Position numbers and translations under genes: made by a program
Part shown: piece by piece, positions 1 through 7,496 of the stretch
Layout of the letters: every line of letters begins with the position of its first letter
Numbering within the stretch: position 1 is the stretch's first letter
The notes under the pieces: model-generated
The model's database searches: none
What the model saw: the letters and a program-made list of their open reading frames with translations, nothing else
Told to the model about the DNA's origin: nothing
Assembly: GCA_016178505.1 (NCBI GenBank)
Contig: JACOTG010000237.1
Coordinates: 1-36,333 of the forward strand
Direction of reading: 5' to 3'
From: Planctomycetota bacterium
Lineage (GTDB): Bacteria > Planctomycetota > JACOTG01
Length of the DNA stretch: 36,333 nt

Positions 1-102
1 AGTGCGCTCTCCCGCTGCGTTCGTGAAGTGCGCTCCAGGCTATTCCTCTCGATTGGAAGGTCAAGGCCGGAGTCGGATTCTGTGCGTCGCGAAGGGAAGG
101 GT

Positions 103-187
103 TGGTGCGAGAGGGGGGACTCGAACCCCCAAGCCTTTCGGCACAGGATCCTAAATCCTGCGCGTCTGCCAGTTCCGCCACTCTCGC
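103..187 (-). tRNA. tRNA-Leu (anticodon TAG)
   Basis: Read on the minus strand this folds as a class II tRNA. It has acceptor GCGAGAG/CTCTCGC, an anticodon arm CAGGA-TTTAGGA-TCCTG with TAG in the loop, a variable arm, and a T arm with GGTTCGAGTCC. The 3' CCA is encoded at 103-105. The long variable arm and TAG anticodon identify leucine. It is the leftmost and probably most promoter-distal gene of the tRNA group. Confidence 0.97.
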
Positions 188-206
188 GTGTGCAAACGAA
201 AAAGAG

Positions 207-282
207 TGGTGCCCTCTGCAGGACTCGAACCTGCGGCCCAGTGATTAAGAATCACTTGCTCTACCAGCTGAGCTAAGAGGGC
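207..282 (-). tRNA. tRNA-Lys (anticodon CTT)
   Basis: Minus-strand cloverleaf with acceptor GCCCTCT/AGAGGGC, D arm AGCTCAGCTGGTAGAGC, anticodon loop TTCTTAA (CTT, lysine) and T arm GCAGGTTCGAGTCCTGC. CCA is encoded at 207-209. A run of T follows directly on the minus strand. Confidence 0.97.
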
Positions 283-333
283 TCACGACCGCCCGACGAA
301 AGCCTGGCCTCGATCGACCAGGTGAATCTTCAA

Positions 334-410
334 TGGCGCGCCCGGCAGGACTCGAACCTGCAACCTTTGGGTTCGAAGCCCACGACTCTATCCAATTGAG
401 CTACGGGCGC
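334..410 (-). tRNA. tRNA-Arg (anticodon TCG)
   Basis: Minus-strand cloverleaf with acceptor GCGCCCG/CGGGCGC, anticodon loop CTTCGAA (TCG, arginine) and T arm GCAGGTTCGAGTCCTGC. The discriminator is G and CCA is encoded at 334-336. It is one of two arginine tRNAs here with the same acceptor 5' half. Confidence 0.96.
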
Positions 411-493
411 GTCGAAAACCCATCTCTTCTGAACCGTTCACCGCAGCTGCTGCCCCGAAGGTCGTCGGTCCAGCCGCGGGTCCATCCACTCAT

Positions 494-570
494 TGGGGTG
501 AGTGACGGGATTTGAACCCGCGACCCCCAGAGCCACAGTCTGGTGCTCTAACCAACTGAGCTACACTCAC
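494..570 (-). tRNA. tRNA-His (anticodon GTG)
   Basis: Minus-strand cloverleaf with acceptor GTGAGTG/CACTCAC, anticodon loop CTGTGGC (GTG, histidine), T arm CGGGTTCAAATCCCG, discriminator C and encoded CCA at 494-496. The base at 571 supplies the G-1 that pairs with C73, the histidine identity element, so mature tRNA probably includes it. Confidence 0.97.
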
Positions 571-593
571 CATCCGGAAAATTTGAGCGCGGT

Positions 594-622
594 ATTTAAG
601 CAAAGCCTGCGAAACGCTTCAA
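594..622 (-). promoter_or_regulatory. sigma70-type promoter for tRNA-His
   Basis: On the minus strand TTGAAG (617-622) and TTAAAT (594-599) are separated by exactly 17 bases and lie about 23 bases upstream of the tRNA-His 5' end. The spacing and position fit a housekeeping promoter for the four leftmost tRNA genes. This is read by eye and untested. Confidence 0.5.
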
Positions 623-671
623 AGGTTTTTCGATTCGCGCCGCGGTCGCCGGCGCCGAGACGGCAAATGGG

Positions 672-745
672 TACGCCCGGCAGGAATCGAACCTGCAACC
701 GCCGGATTAGAAATCCGGTGCTCTGTCCAGTTGAGCTACGGGCGC
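672..745 (-). tRNA. tRNA-Arg (anticodon TCT), CCA not encoded
   Basis: Minus-strand cloverleaf with acceptor GCGCCCG pairing CGGGCGT (G1-U72 wobble), anticodon loop TTTCTAA (TCT, arginine) and T arm GCAGGTTCGATTCCTGC. After discriminator A the genome reads CCC, not CCA. The other five tRNA genes here encode CCA, so this one would depend on the CCA-adding enzyme. Confidence 0.94.
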
Positions 746-1051
746 GTGCGGAGGGGCGCAATGTAGCGTTGCTCCCCAGCGCGGGCAAGGTCGAAGGTCA
801 GCCACGATTCGCACCGGTTGGGGCTGCCGTGGGGCAGTGGAACCCGTCGACTCGGTCCTTTTGGTGACGCGCCATGGCGCGAAGGGAATCGGACTCGGCC
901 GTCACCCGCTGCGAGAATTTCGGGCGCATGATGCGCCATTCCCACGCCAATCGACGAGTCACACGATTCGCGTGATCTGGCCCCGTTCCGCGGCACGGAC
1001 GTTGCTGAGATGGCCATCGTCCTCGTGAAATCAAACAGAAGGAGTTGAGCC
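746..1051. other. gene-free stretch with two perfect palindromes
   Basis: No credible coding region was found in these 306 bases. It holds the putative tRNA promoter at its left end, a 14-base perfect palindrome at 868-881 (CGCGCCATGGCGCG) and a 7-1-7 palindrome at 923-937 (GGCGCAT, G, ATGCGCC). The right end holds the AAGGAG ribosome site of the next small gene. Open frames crossing it are antisense or shadow frames. Confidence 0.5.
760..788 (-). promoter_or_regulatory. putative promoter for tRNA-Arg(TCT)
   Basis: On the minus strand TTGCCC (783-788) and TACATT (760-765) are 17 bases apart, with the -10 about 14 bases before the tRNA 5' end. The -35 is a moderate match only. Confidence 0.35.
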
Positions 1052-1192
1052 ATGAACGCGATCGATCCGGGCCGCAGCGAGAACCACTACTGCTCGCGCT
1101 GCCTCGGTACTCGGAGATTCATCGTCCGAGCGACATTCGAGGAGTGCCCGATCTGCCACAAGCAACTGCAGATCGTGAGTCCATCCAAGTGA
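1052..1192 (+). CDS. 46-aa zinc-ribbon protein of unknown function
   Basis: The ATG follows AAGGAG (about 1039-1044) at a good distance and opens a 46-codon frame ending in TGA at 1190-1192. The protein has two CxxC knuckles, CSRC at residues 14-17 and CPIC at 32-35, spaced as in a zinc ribbon, and no membrane segment. A hairpin followed by T residues closes the unit at about 1239-1272, so the gene has its own ribosome site and terminator. It lies between tRNA-Arg and tRNA-Pro on the opposite strand. Zinc ribbons of this size can bind RNA, DNA or proteins; the target cannot be inferred. The main doubt is its small size. Confidence 0.7.
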   Translation: MNAIDPGRSENHYCSRCLGTRRFIVRATFEECPICHKQLQIVSPSK

Positions 1193-1238
1193 TCCCCAAC
1201 CCGGCGTCCCCGCGCCGATATTTCACACCCAAACGACC

Positions 1239-1272
1239 CGCCCCGCGCTAGCCCGCGGGGCGCTCGCCTTTT
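1239..1272 (+). terminator. putative terminator after the zinc-ribbon gene
   Basis: A 9-bp GC stem (1239-1247 with 1254-1262, core CCCCGCG/CGCGGGG) has a 6-base loop. A TTTT tract (1269-1272) follows a few bases later. The gap between stem and T run makes it imperfect. Confidence 0.5.
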
Positions 1273-1430
1273 CACTTCCGACCCCATCCGGACGAACGAT
1301 CCTGAGTCGCCAACGAATCGCGTGCGCTGGCCCATTGCTCGCGAGGATCCCTCGAATGGGCCGCGGGAACGGACGTTGGACAGCCCGTCGAGTTCAAAGG
1401 GAATACGACACGGATCGCGCGTGATGTGGA

Positions 1431-1508
1431 TGGTCGGGGCGAGAGGATTTGAACCTCCGGCCTCTTGCGCCCAAGGCAAGCGCTCTAGCCAAGCTGAGCT
1501 ACGCCCCG
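1431..1508 (-). tRNA. tRNA-Pro (anticodon TGG)
   Basis: Minus-strand cloverleaf with acceptor CGGGGCG/CGCCCCG, the long D loop AGCTTGGCTA, anticodon loop CTTGGGC (TGG, proline) and T arm GGAGGTTCAAATCCTCT. The discriminator is A and CCA is encoded at 1431-1433. The C1-G72 start is usual for bacterial tRNA-Pro. It is transcribed divergently from purD. Confidence 0.97.
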
Positions 1509-1520
1509 ATCCGGCCGCAC

Positions 1521-1549
1521 ACGGTAAGATCCGTCGCGAATCGCTTCAA
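1521..1549 (-). promoter_or_regulatory. putative promoter for tRNA-Pro
   Basis: On the minus strand TTGAAG (1544-1549) and TACCGT (1521-1526) are separated by 17 bases, about 12 bases before the tRNA 5' end. Confidence 0.45.
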
Positions 1550-1573
1550 GTGTGAGCCGCCGCCGCGCTCGGC

Positions 1574-1602
1574 TTGACGGTCTCCGAGGTCACTGCTATC
1601 GT
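1574..1602 (+). promoter_or_regulatory. putative promoter for purD-fur
   Basis: TTGACG (1574-1579), a 17-base spacer and TATCGT (1597-1602) lie 40 bases before the purD ATG. It is divergent from the tRNA-Pro promoter. Confidence 0.5.
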
Positions 1603-1642
1603 GCGCGGCCTCCTCGACTTCCAAGGGCAACGGGCGATCTAG

Positions 1643-2962
1643 ATGACCACCGGCACGAACGCGACTCCGCTGAAGGTACTCGTCGTCGGCAGCGGCGGAC
1701 GCGAGCATGCACTCGTCTGGAAGATCCGCCAGTCGCCGCGCACCCGAGAAGTTCTTTGCGCGCCCGGCAACGCGGGGATCGCGTCGATCGCGCGCTGCGT
1801 CGACGTGAGCGCCGACGATCCAGCGAAGATCCTCGCGCTCGCCGTGAACGAAGGCGTGGATCTGACGATCGTGGGACCGGAGGCGCTCTTGTGCGCCGGG
1901 ATCGTCGACCTCTTCCAGGAGAAGGGGCTTCGCATCTTCGGTCCGACGCGCAAGGCCGCGATGCTCGAGGGCAGCAAGGTCTGGGCGAAGAAGTTGATGA
2001 ACCAGTACCGCATCCCGACTGCCGCGTTTCGCGCGTTCGCGGCTGTAAAGGACGCGCGCGACTACATTCGATCCCGTTCGTCCGACCAGTTCCCGGTTGT
2101 CGTCAAGGCCAGCGGGCTCGCGAGCGGGAAGGGCGTGGTCATCTGCCCGACCGAGAAGGAGGCGACCGCCGCGGTCCTCCAGATCATGGAGGAGCGGCGG
2201 TTCGGGGACGCGGGTTCGGAGATCGTGATCGAGGAGTTCCTGAAGGGCGAAGAGGCGTCGATCCTCGCGCTCACGGACGGCAAGACGATCGCGGTGCTCG
2301 AAACCGCGCAAGACTACAAGCAGGCGCTGACGGGAGACCGCGGGCCGAACACGGGCGGCATGGGTGCGTACTCGCCGGCTCCCGTCGTGACTCCGAAGAT
2401 CGCGCGACAGGTCGACGCCGAAGTGCTGGTGCCGCTCGTCCACGCGATGTACCGCGAGGGGTGCAAGTACAAGGGCTTGCTGTACGCCGGCCTGATGATC
2501 ACGAAGAGCGGGCCGAAGGTGCTCGAGTTCAACGTTCGGTTCGGCGATCCGGAGACGCAACCGCTGATGATGCGACTTCGCACGGACCTCATCGATCTGA
2601 TCGAGGCCGTGATCGACGGCAAGCTCGATCAAGTCGAGATGGACTGGGATCCGCGGCCCGCGGTGTGCGTCGTGATGGCGTCGCGCGGCTACCCGGAGAA
2701 GTACGACACGGGCCAAGCGATCCACGGCCTCGACACGCTTGCCGGCCAGAGCGACGTCCAGGTCTTCCACGCCGGCACGGCGCGGCGAAACAATCAGCTC
2801 GTGACGGCCGGAGGGCGCGTGCTCGGCGTCACCGCGCTCGGCAAGGACTTTCTCGGCGCAAAGGAACGAGCGTACGCGGCCGTTCGGGCGATATCGTTCG
2901 ATCGTTGCCACTATCGCACCGACATCGGCGACCGAGCGGTCATTCGGGACCTCGGAGACTAG
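1643..2962 (+). CDS. purD: Phosphoribosylamine--glycine ligase (GAR synthetase)
   Basis: PurD is cytosolic and joins glycine to 5-phosphoribosylamine using ATP, the second step of de novo purine synthesis. The 439-residue protein is the usual length for the monofunctional bacterial enzyme. It opens with the PurD signature GSGGREHAL (residues 16-24). It then has the ATP-grasp region with VVVKASGLASGKGV (152-165), GPNTGGMGAYSPAP (234-247) and the metal/ATP loop NVRFGDPETQ (297-306). A few residues of low-complexity N-terminus precede the first strand; the ATG at 1643 is the first good start, with only a weak GGGCG ribosome site. The stop is 6 bases before the Fur-family ATG, so the two are probably co-transcribed. 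Confidence 0.97.
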   Translation: MTTGTNATPLKVLVVGSGGREHALVWKIRQSPRTREVLCAPGNAGIASIARCVDVSADDPAKILALAVNEGVDLTIVGPEALLCAGIVDLFQEKGLRIFGPTRKAAMLEGSKVWAKKLMNQYRIPTAAFRAFAAVKDARDYIRSRSSDQFPVVVKASGLASGKGVVICPTEKEATAAVLQIMEERRFGDAGSEIVIEEFLKGEEASILALTDGKTIAVLETAQDYKQALTGDRGPNTGGMGAYSPAPVVTPKIARQVDAEVLVPLVHAMYREGCKYKGLLYAGLMITKSGPKVLEFNVRFGDPETQPLMMRLRTDLIDLIEAVIDGKLDQVEMDWDPRPAVCVVMASRGYPEKYDTGQAIHGLDTLAGQSDVQVFHAGTARRNNQLVTAGGRVLGVTALGKDFLGAKERAYAAVRAISFDRCHYRTDIGDRAVIRDLGD

Positions 2963-2968
2963 CGAAGC

Positions 2969-3511
2969 ATGGAAGACCCGCGGCGGGCGGGGGCGTCGCG
3001 AAAGTCGTCGTTTCGCGTCGTCGAAGACGTCGATGGCACGCGCGTCACCCGCGAGAAGGAGCGCCACGACCTCGCGAACGCACTCGACGCCTTTCGCGAG
3101 TACCTCAAGCGGAAGGATCTGAAGCTCACCGGGCAGCGCACCGCGATCGTCAGGAAGGTTTTTTCGACGCACCGGCACTTCACCGCGGAAGAACTCCAGG
3201 ACCTCTTGAAGGCGGAGAAGGGGCGCATTTCGAAGGCGACGGTGTATCGCACTCTCGCGCTTCTCACCGAGTGCGACTTGATCGTCGAGCACGACTTCGG
3301 GCAGGGGACGAAATACTACGAGCAGATCTTCGGTCGCGTCCAGCACGACCACTTGATTTGCGTGTCGTGCGGGAAGATCGACGAGTTCACGTTCGACCCG
3401 ATCCGGGAAGTGCAGGATCGCATCTCACGCGCGAAGGGGTTCCGGCCGATCTCGCACGCGCTCCACATCTTCGGCCTCTGCGAGAACTGCGCAACCAAGC
3501 GCCCAACCTAG
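2969..3511 (+). CDS. Fur-family metal-responsive transcriptional regulator
   Basis: Fur-family proteins are dimeric repressors that bind palindromic boxes when loaded with metal. The 180-residue protein has a winged-helix domain at about 38-120, including GRISKATVYRTLALL in the recognition-helix region (85-99). It also has the regulatory-site HDH at 126-128, the first structural zinc pair C131/C134 (CVSC) and a second pair C171/C174 (CENC). The first ~35 residues are a charged extension beyond the usual Fur start. Whether it senses iron, zinc, manganese or peroxide cannot be told from sequence. It sits 6 bases after purD, and its TAG overlaps the TAG of the opposing gene in the palindrome CTAG (3508-3511). 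It is a candidate to bind the palindromes at 6827-6843 and 10979-10993. Confidence 0.93.
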   Translation: MEDPRRAGASRKSSFRVVEDVDGTRVTREKERHDLANALDAFREYLKRKDLKLTGQRTAIVRKVFSTHRHFTAEELQDLLKAEKGRISKATVYRTLALLTECDLIVEHDFGQGTKYYEQIFGRVQHDHLICVSCGKIDEFTFDPIREVQDRISRAKGFRPISHALHIFGLCENCATKRPT

Positions 3512-6500
3512 AACCCGCCGTTTCCCTTCAGCTGGTCGGCTCTGGTGCGCGCGCGCTGCGCCTGCTCACGGTCGCCGACCTGCTCGTACGCGGCGGCGAG
3601 CGCGAGCCACGAGTCGGGGTCTTGCGGCGCGAGGTCGGCTGCCCGCTCCACCTGGCGGACTCCTTCGCGCGTCTGTCCGCCGAAGACCAGCGCCATTCCG
3701 AGACCGCGGCGGATGTCGGCCGCGTCCGGCTCGACGTCGAGCGCACGTTCGTAGTAGCGCGCGGCGCTCTGATATCGCTTGGCGAGGTAGTCGAGATTGC
3801 CGAGGTAGAAGAGGGCGTCCGAGTTCTCGGGCTCGGCGGCGAGGACGTGATCGAATTCCTGCTTCGCCTCGTCGATGCGGCGCAGCTCGTACAGCGCTTT
3901 GCCGTGTTGCACTCGTGCTCGGATGCTTCGCGGTCGGATCGCGATTTGTCGGGCAAACACCCTCTCGGCGTCCTCGAAGCGGCCTCTTTGGAACAGCGCG
4001 AGGCCCTGCAGGTCGAGGAGCGAGTAGTCGTTGGGGTCGATTTCGAGCCCGCGTGCCGCTGACGCGAGCGCGTCGTCGATTTGGCGGCGGTTGATCTGAG
4101 TACGGACCAACTCGCGGTACAGACCGAGGAGGTTTCGGACGGCCGCGACGTCGCCGGGATGGAGATCCAGGGCTCGTCGAAGCAGGTCCTCGGCGGCGGT
4201 GACTCGACCGGCTGCCAATTCGAGGAGCGCGTTTCCGACGAGCCCGCGCGCTTCGAAGAGTTTCGACAGGGTCGACGTTTCGGGCGTCGCGCCGGGAGGG
4301 AATCGCAATGCCGCCGTGACGGGCTCCCGCATGGCGTTGTACAGGCGCAACAGGTCGGCGTGGGTGTCACGATAGAAACTTCGCGGCGCCGAGAACTCGA
4401 GGCGACTGTTGTCGTCCGTGTTGATCGAGGCGCCGTCGCTCGCGCGTCGCAGCGCTTCGGGACCGCAGACGAAGTGTGCGAGCAAGTCGTCGCGTCCGCG
4501 AATCGAGATCCGTTGCAAGTCCGCGGCGACCGCAGGCTCCGCCATTCCGGCGGTCAATCGCTCGACGTCGATTACGGCGTGATCGACGAATCCCACCATG
4601 AGGAAGTCGCCGCCGAGGATCGACTCGAAGAGCAACGACTCCGGAAAGGTCTCCCGGAACGTGGCGAAAACCATCGTCAAGTCTTCCGTCGCCATGCTCA
4701 TCGTCGTGATCCACTGGCACATGACGCCGCCGGGATTCAAGCGCGAGCGACACAAGCCGAAGTATTCGCGCGTGAAGAGGCTCGCCAGTCCGGCAATCCA
4801 CGGATTGCTCGGCTCCGACGTGATCACGTCGTAGCGACGGTCCGTCATCGCGAGGTGGTTGCGCCCGTCCGTGATCATGAGGTTGGCCCGTGGATTGCGG
4901 ACGCAAGCGTCGTTCACTTCGGAGAAGTAGAGATCGGCGGCTTCGACGATCTCGGGGCTGATCTCCACACAGTCGGCGACGCGGACTCCGCTGTGGCGGA
5001 GCGTCGAGCCGAGCGTCACGCCGCCCCCGAGCCCGATGACCAGGACGTCTTTCGGATCGCCCCGAAGCAGAAGCGGCAGATGCGCCGAGAGGACTTGAGT
5101 CGGCATGTCGCTTGCCGTCGACGCGTCGACCTTCCCGTTGGTGAGCAACGTGCGCACTCCGTCGGGGTGTTCCTTCACGGCGATCGTCGCGGTGACGCCT
5201 TCCTTGTAGTAGAGGATCTTCTCGTCGGCGAGCAGCCGGTCGAACGCCGCGGCATCCGTTCGATATTGCGGCAGCATTCGAAAGTACGCGCCGCTCGAGA
5301 GAACGCGCGGATCCCATCGCGGAATCGCGAAGCCCACGAGGAGAACGAGTGCAACGACCGACGTGAGGCCCACGACGATCCGCCGGCGCATCGTCGAATT
5401 GCTGACGGCGAGCGCGAGGAGTGCGGCGACGAGATTCAACGTCGAGGCGGCGAAGATCGTCCCCTGCGCCCGAAGCGGCGAGGGGAGGAGAATGAACCCC
5501 CCGGCGAACGAGCCGAGGATCGCACCGAGCGTGTTCGCCGCGTACGCGGTGCCGACCGATCGTCCGACGGACTCCAGGCTCGAGGTCGTCGCCCTTGCCA
5601 CGAGCGGAAAGGCCGCGCCCATGAGGAACGTGGGAAGGAAGAGGATCGCGAACAGGATGGCGAACTCGGTCGCGACGAGCGAGCCGAACGATTCGAGGCG
5701 AGTCCCGACGAGATCGGCGATGCGATAGGGTAGCCCGCCGATGAGCGGGGCCACCGCAAGCGAAACGAGCGCGATCCCGATCTCCACGAGCGCGAACGCG
5801 AACAGGGGATCCCGCAGACGGTCGAACCACCGCGCGAGCACGAGAGGACCGATGGCCAACCCGAGAATGAACGCGGTCACGATCAAGCTGAACGCGTAGA
5901 CGCTCGAGCCGATGGTGAGCGCGAGCGCGCGCGTCCACGCGACCTGATAGACCATCGACGCGAATCCCGCGACGCCGAATGCGACGAGCAGTACGCGCAA
6001 CGGGACGGTCGTCGTCGCGGGGCGGCTCGGCTGCGAAGAGGATGCGGCACTTGCGGCGCCCATCGGAGCGCCGCCCCTCGAAAGAGCGACGGCGCCAAAC
6101 CCGGCGATCGCGCTTGCGGCAGCGCCCGCAATCGTCGTGGCGCGAACGCCGATGGAGGGGATGAGGAAGAACCCGGTTCCGCAGGCGCCGATCACCGCGC
6201 CCAGCGTGTTGAGTCCGTAGAGCCGGCCAAGCGAACCCGCCATTCCGTCGAGCCGCGATACGAAGAACCGCGCGAGGATGGGAAGCGTCGCTCCCATCAG
6301 CGTCGTCGGCGGCAGCAGAATGACCCCGGCAATCGCGGCGCGAGCGAGCGCGAGCGTCGTCGGGGAGCCTTCGTAATTGCGATAGAACGCACGAAAGATC
6401 GGCTCGGCGGCCGCGATCAGGAACGGGATCGCAACGCAGTATGCGCCGATCGCGATCTCGAGGAGACCGTACGCTCGAAGCGGATTTCGAATGCGATCTC

Positions 6501-6693
6501 CGAGCCGGCCGGCGACGTACGAACCGAGCGCGAGCCCCCCCATGAACGCCGTCAGGACGGTCGTGATCGAAAAGACGGTGTTCCCGAGCACGAGCCCGAG
6601 GAGCTTCGTCCACACGATTTCGTAGATGAGCCCAGCGACGCCGGACAGGAGGAAGCAGAGGAGGATGAGGCGGCGGGAAGGCTCTCGGGTCAT
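3508..6693 (-). CDS. Polytopic membrane protein fused to spermidine-synthase-like methyltransferase fold and TPR repeats
   Basis: This 1061-residue fusion has three parts. Residues 1-460 hold about 12-14 hydrophobic helices in two related halves (compare GLIYEIVWTKLLGLVLGNTV at 21-40 with SMVYQVAWTRALALTIGSSV at 246-265). Residues 490-800 form a Rossmann domain of the spermidine synthase superfamily, with GLGGG at 554-558, an acidic residue E578 after the second strand and DG at 609-610. Residues ~860-1061 are tetratricopeptide repeats. The usual spermidine-synthase catalytic Asp region reads SEPSNPW (626-632), as in other membrane-fused members from memory, so real spermidine synthesis is doubtful. 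The role is unknown; SAM or a related nucleotide may bind, and the TPR tail suggests a partner. It is convergent with the Fur gene and has a weak GGAG ribosome site. Confidence 0.9.
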   Translation of the reverse strand: MTREPSRRLILLCFLLSGVAGLIYEIVWTKLLGLVLGNTVFSITTVLTAFMGGLALGSYVAGRLGDRIRNPLRAYGLLEIAIGAYCVAIPFLIAAAEPIFRAFYRNYEGSPTTLALARAAIAGVILLPPTTLMGATLPILARFFVSRLDGMAGSLGRLYGLNTLGAVIGACGTGFFLIPSIGVRATTIAGAAASAIAGFGAVALSRGGAPMGAASAASSSQPSRPATTTVPLRVLLVAFGVAGFASMVYQVAWTRALALTIGSSVYAFSLIVTAFILGLAIGPLVLARWFDRLRDPLFAFALVEIGIALVSLAVAPLIGGLPYRIADLVGTRLESFGSLVATEFAILFAILFLPTFLMGAAFPLVARATTSSLESVGRSVGTAYAANTLGAILGSFAGGFILLPSPLRAQGTIFAASTLNLVAALLALAVSNSTMRRRIVVGLTSVVALVLLVGFAIPRWDPRVLSSGAYFRMLPQYRTDAAAFDRLLADEKILYYKEGVTATIAVKEHPDGVRTLLTNGKVDASTASDMPTQVLSAHLPLLLRGDPKDVLVIGLGGGVTLGSTLRHSGVRVADCVEISPEIVEAADLYFSEVNDACVRNPRANLMITDGRNHLAMTDRRYDVITSEPSNPWIAGLASLFTREYFGLCRSRLNPGGVMCQWITTMSMATEDLTMVFATFRETFPESLLFESILGGDFLMVGFVDHAVIDVERLTAGMAEPAVAADLQRISIRGRDDLLAHFVCGPEALRRASDGASINTDDNSRLEFSAPRSFYRDTHADLLRLYNAMREPVTAALRFPPGATPETSTLSKLFEARGLVGNALLELAAGRVTAAEDLLRRALDLHPGDVAAVRNLLGLYRELVRTQINRRQIDDALASAARGLEIDPNDYSLLDLQGLALFQRGRFEDAERVFARQIAIRPRSIRARVQHGKALYELRRIDEAKQEFDHVLAAEPENSDALFYLGNLDYLAKRYQSAARYYERALDVEPDAADIRRGLGMALVFGGQTREGVRQVERAADLAPQDPDSWLALAAAYEQVGDREQAQRARTRADQLKGNGGF

Positions 6694-6799
6694 GCGGACG
6701 GACGTCTCCGAAAGGGGCGCAGTCTAACGGTCGCTCGCGAGTCGCGTCAACTCGAGCCGGCGTCCCGTGACGAAACGCCTCTCGGAATCCGGCTCATCC

Positions 6800-6827
6800 T
6801 TGACGCCCGGAGGGCCGACCGTATACT
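6800..6827 (+). promoter_or_regulatory. Promoter of the feo operon
   Basis: TTGACG (6800-6805), a 16-base spacer and TATACT (6822-6827) make a near-consensus sigma70 promoter. The last base of the -10 is the first base of a 17-base palindrome, so a bound repressor would cover the -10/+1 region. Confidence 0.75.
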
Positions 6828-6843
6828 TGAGACCCAGTCTCAA
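6827..6843 (+). promoter_or_regulatory. Palindromic operator of the feo operon
   Basis: TTGAGACCCAGTCTCAA is a perfect 7-3-7 inverted repeat. Seen as a Fur-type 7-1-7 site it is TGAGACC-C-AGTCTCA with one mismatch. It starts at the -10 element of the feo promoter, the place for iron-dependent repression. The same core occurs at 10979-10993 in front of an outer-membrane protein gene. Fur boxes with TGAGAAT half sites are well known; this TGAGACT form is a variant, so assignment to Fur rather than the local DtxR-FeoA protein is inference. Confidence 0.7.
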
Positions 6844-6886
6844 AATCCGAGGGTCGGCGATCGAGCCGGTTTGGGAGAGAGCAGCA

Positions 6887-7489
6887 ATGAGTGAACCCGC
6901 CGCGCTAGCCCGGACCGGGCAGGCCACTTCACCGGCTTCGCTTTCTCCCTCTCGAGCGATGCCGCGGGTCGCCATCGTCGGCAATCCCAACGTTGGCAAG
7001 AGCGTGTTGTTCAATCGACTCACGGGGGCGTACGTCACCGTTTCGAACTACCCGGGCACGACCGTCGAGGTGAGCCGTGGGCGCGGGATGATCGACGGGC
7101 TTGCCGTCGAGGTGATCGACACGCCCGGCATCTACTCGTTCCAGCCGATCAGCGAAGAAGAGCGCGTCGCGCGGCAGATTCTGCTCACCGAGCGGCCCGA
7201 CGCGGTCCTGCACGTGGTCGACGCGAAGAACCTCGAGCGCATGCTGCCCCTCACGTTCCAGCTCGTCGAGGCGAACTTGAACGTCATCCTCGTCGTCAAC
7301 ATGGTCGACGAGTCTCGGCGCCTCGGTATCGGAATCGACTCGAAGGCGCTCGCGGAAGATCTCGGCGTTCCGGTGATCCTGACGGTCTCCACCCAAAAGG
7401 AAGGTCTACCGGAGCTTCGGCGCCAGATTCACGAGGCCTGCGCGCGCATCGATCGCAACGGGCTCGGAAACTCGGCGCACCGATCATGA
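6887..7489 (+). CDS. feoB: FeoB G-protein subunit (split FeoB, part 1)
   Basis: This encodes only the GTPase domain of FeoB, the cytoplasmic G protein that drives ferrous iron uptake. The 200-residue protein has G1 GNPNVGKS, G2 NYPGTT, G3 DTPG, G4 NMVD and a G5-like STQKEG. It stops right after the G domain instead of running on into helices. The ATG at 6887 follows GGGAGAGA; an in-frame upstream ATG at 6767 is rejected because it lies upstream of the promoter. A 24-residue Ser/Ala/Pro-rich leader precedes MPRVAIVG. The membrane half starts at 7497 in another frame, so the two are separate polypeptides unless a sequence error is present. First gene of a four-gene operon. Confidence 0.9.
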   Translation: MSEPAALARTGQATSPASLSPSRAMPRVAIVGNPNVGKSVLFNRLTGAYVTVSNYPGTTVEVSRGRGMIDGLAVEVIDTPGIYSFQPISEEERVARQILLTERPDAVLHVVDAKNLERMLPLTFQLVEANLNVILVVNMVDESRRLGIGIDSKALAEDLGVPVILTVSTQKEGLPELRRQIHEACARIDRNGLGNSAHRS

Positions 7490-7496
7490 CGGCCGA

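Noticed and set aside
1499-3352. 617-residue minus-strand open frame opposite purD and the Fur gene
   Set aside because: It is antisense to two well-conserved genes, has Arg/Asp-rich shadow composition and no domain signature. High GC makes long antisense frames common.
1552-4062. 836-residue plus-strand frame
   Set aside because: It overlaps purD and fur in another frame and runs antisense into the transporter fusion; Arg-rich shadow.
4367-6613. 748-residue minus-strand frame inside the transporter fusion
   Set aside because: It is a second frame of the same strand as the real 1061-residue gene, with Arg-rich shadow composition.
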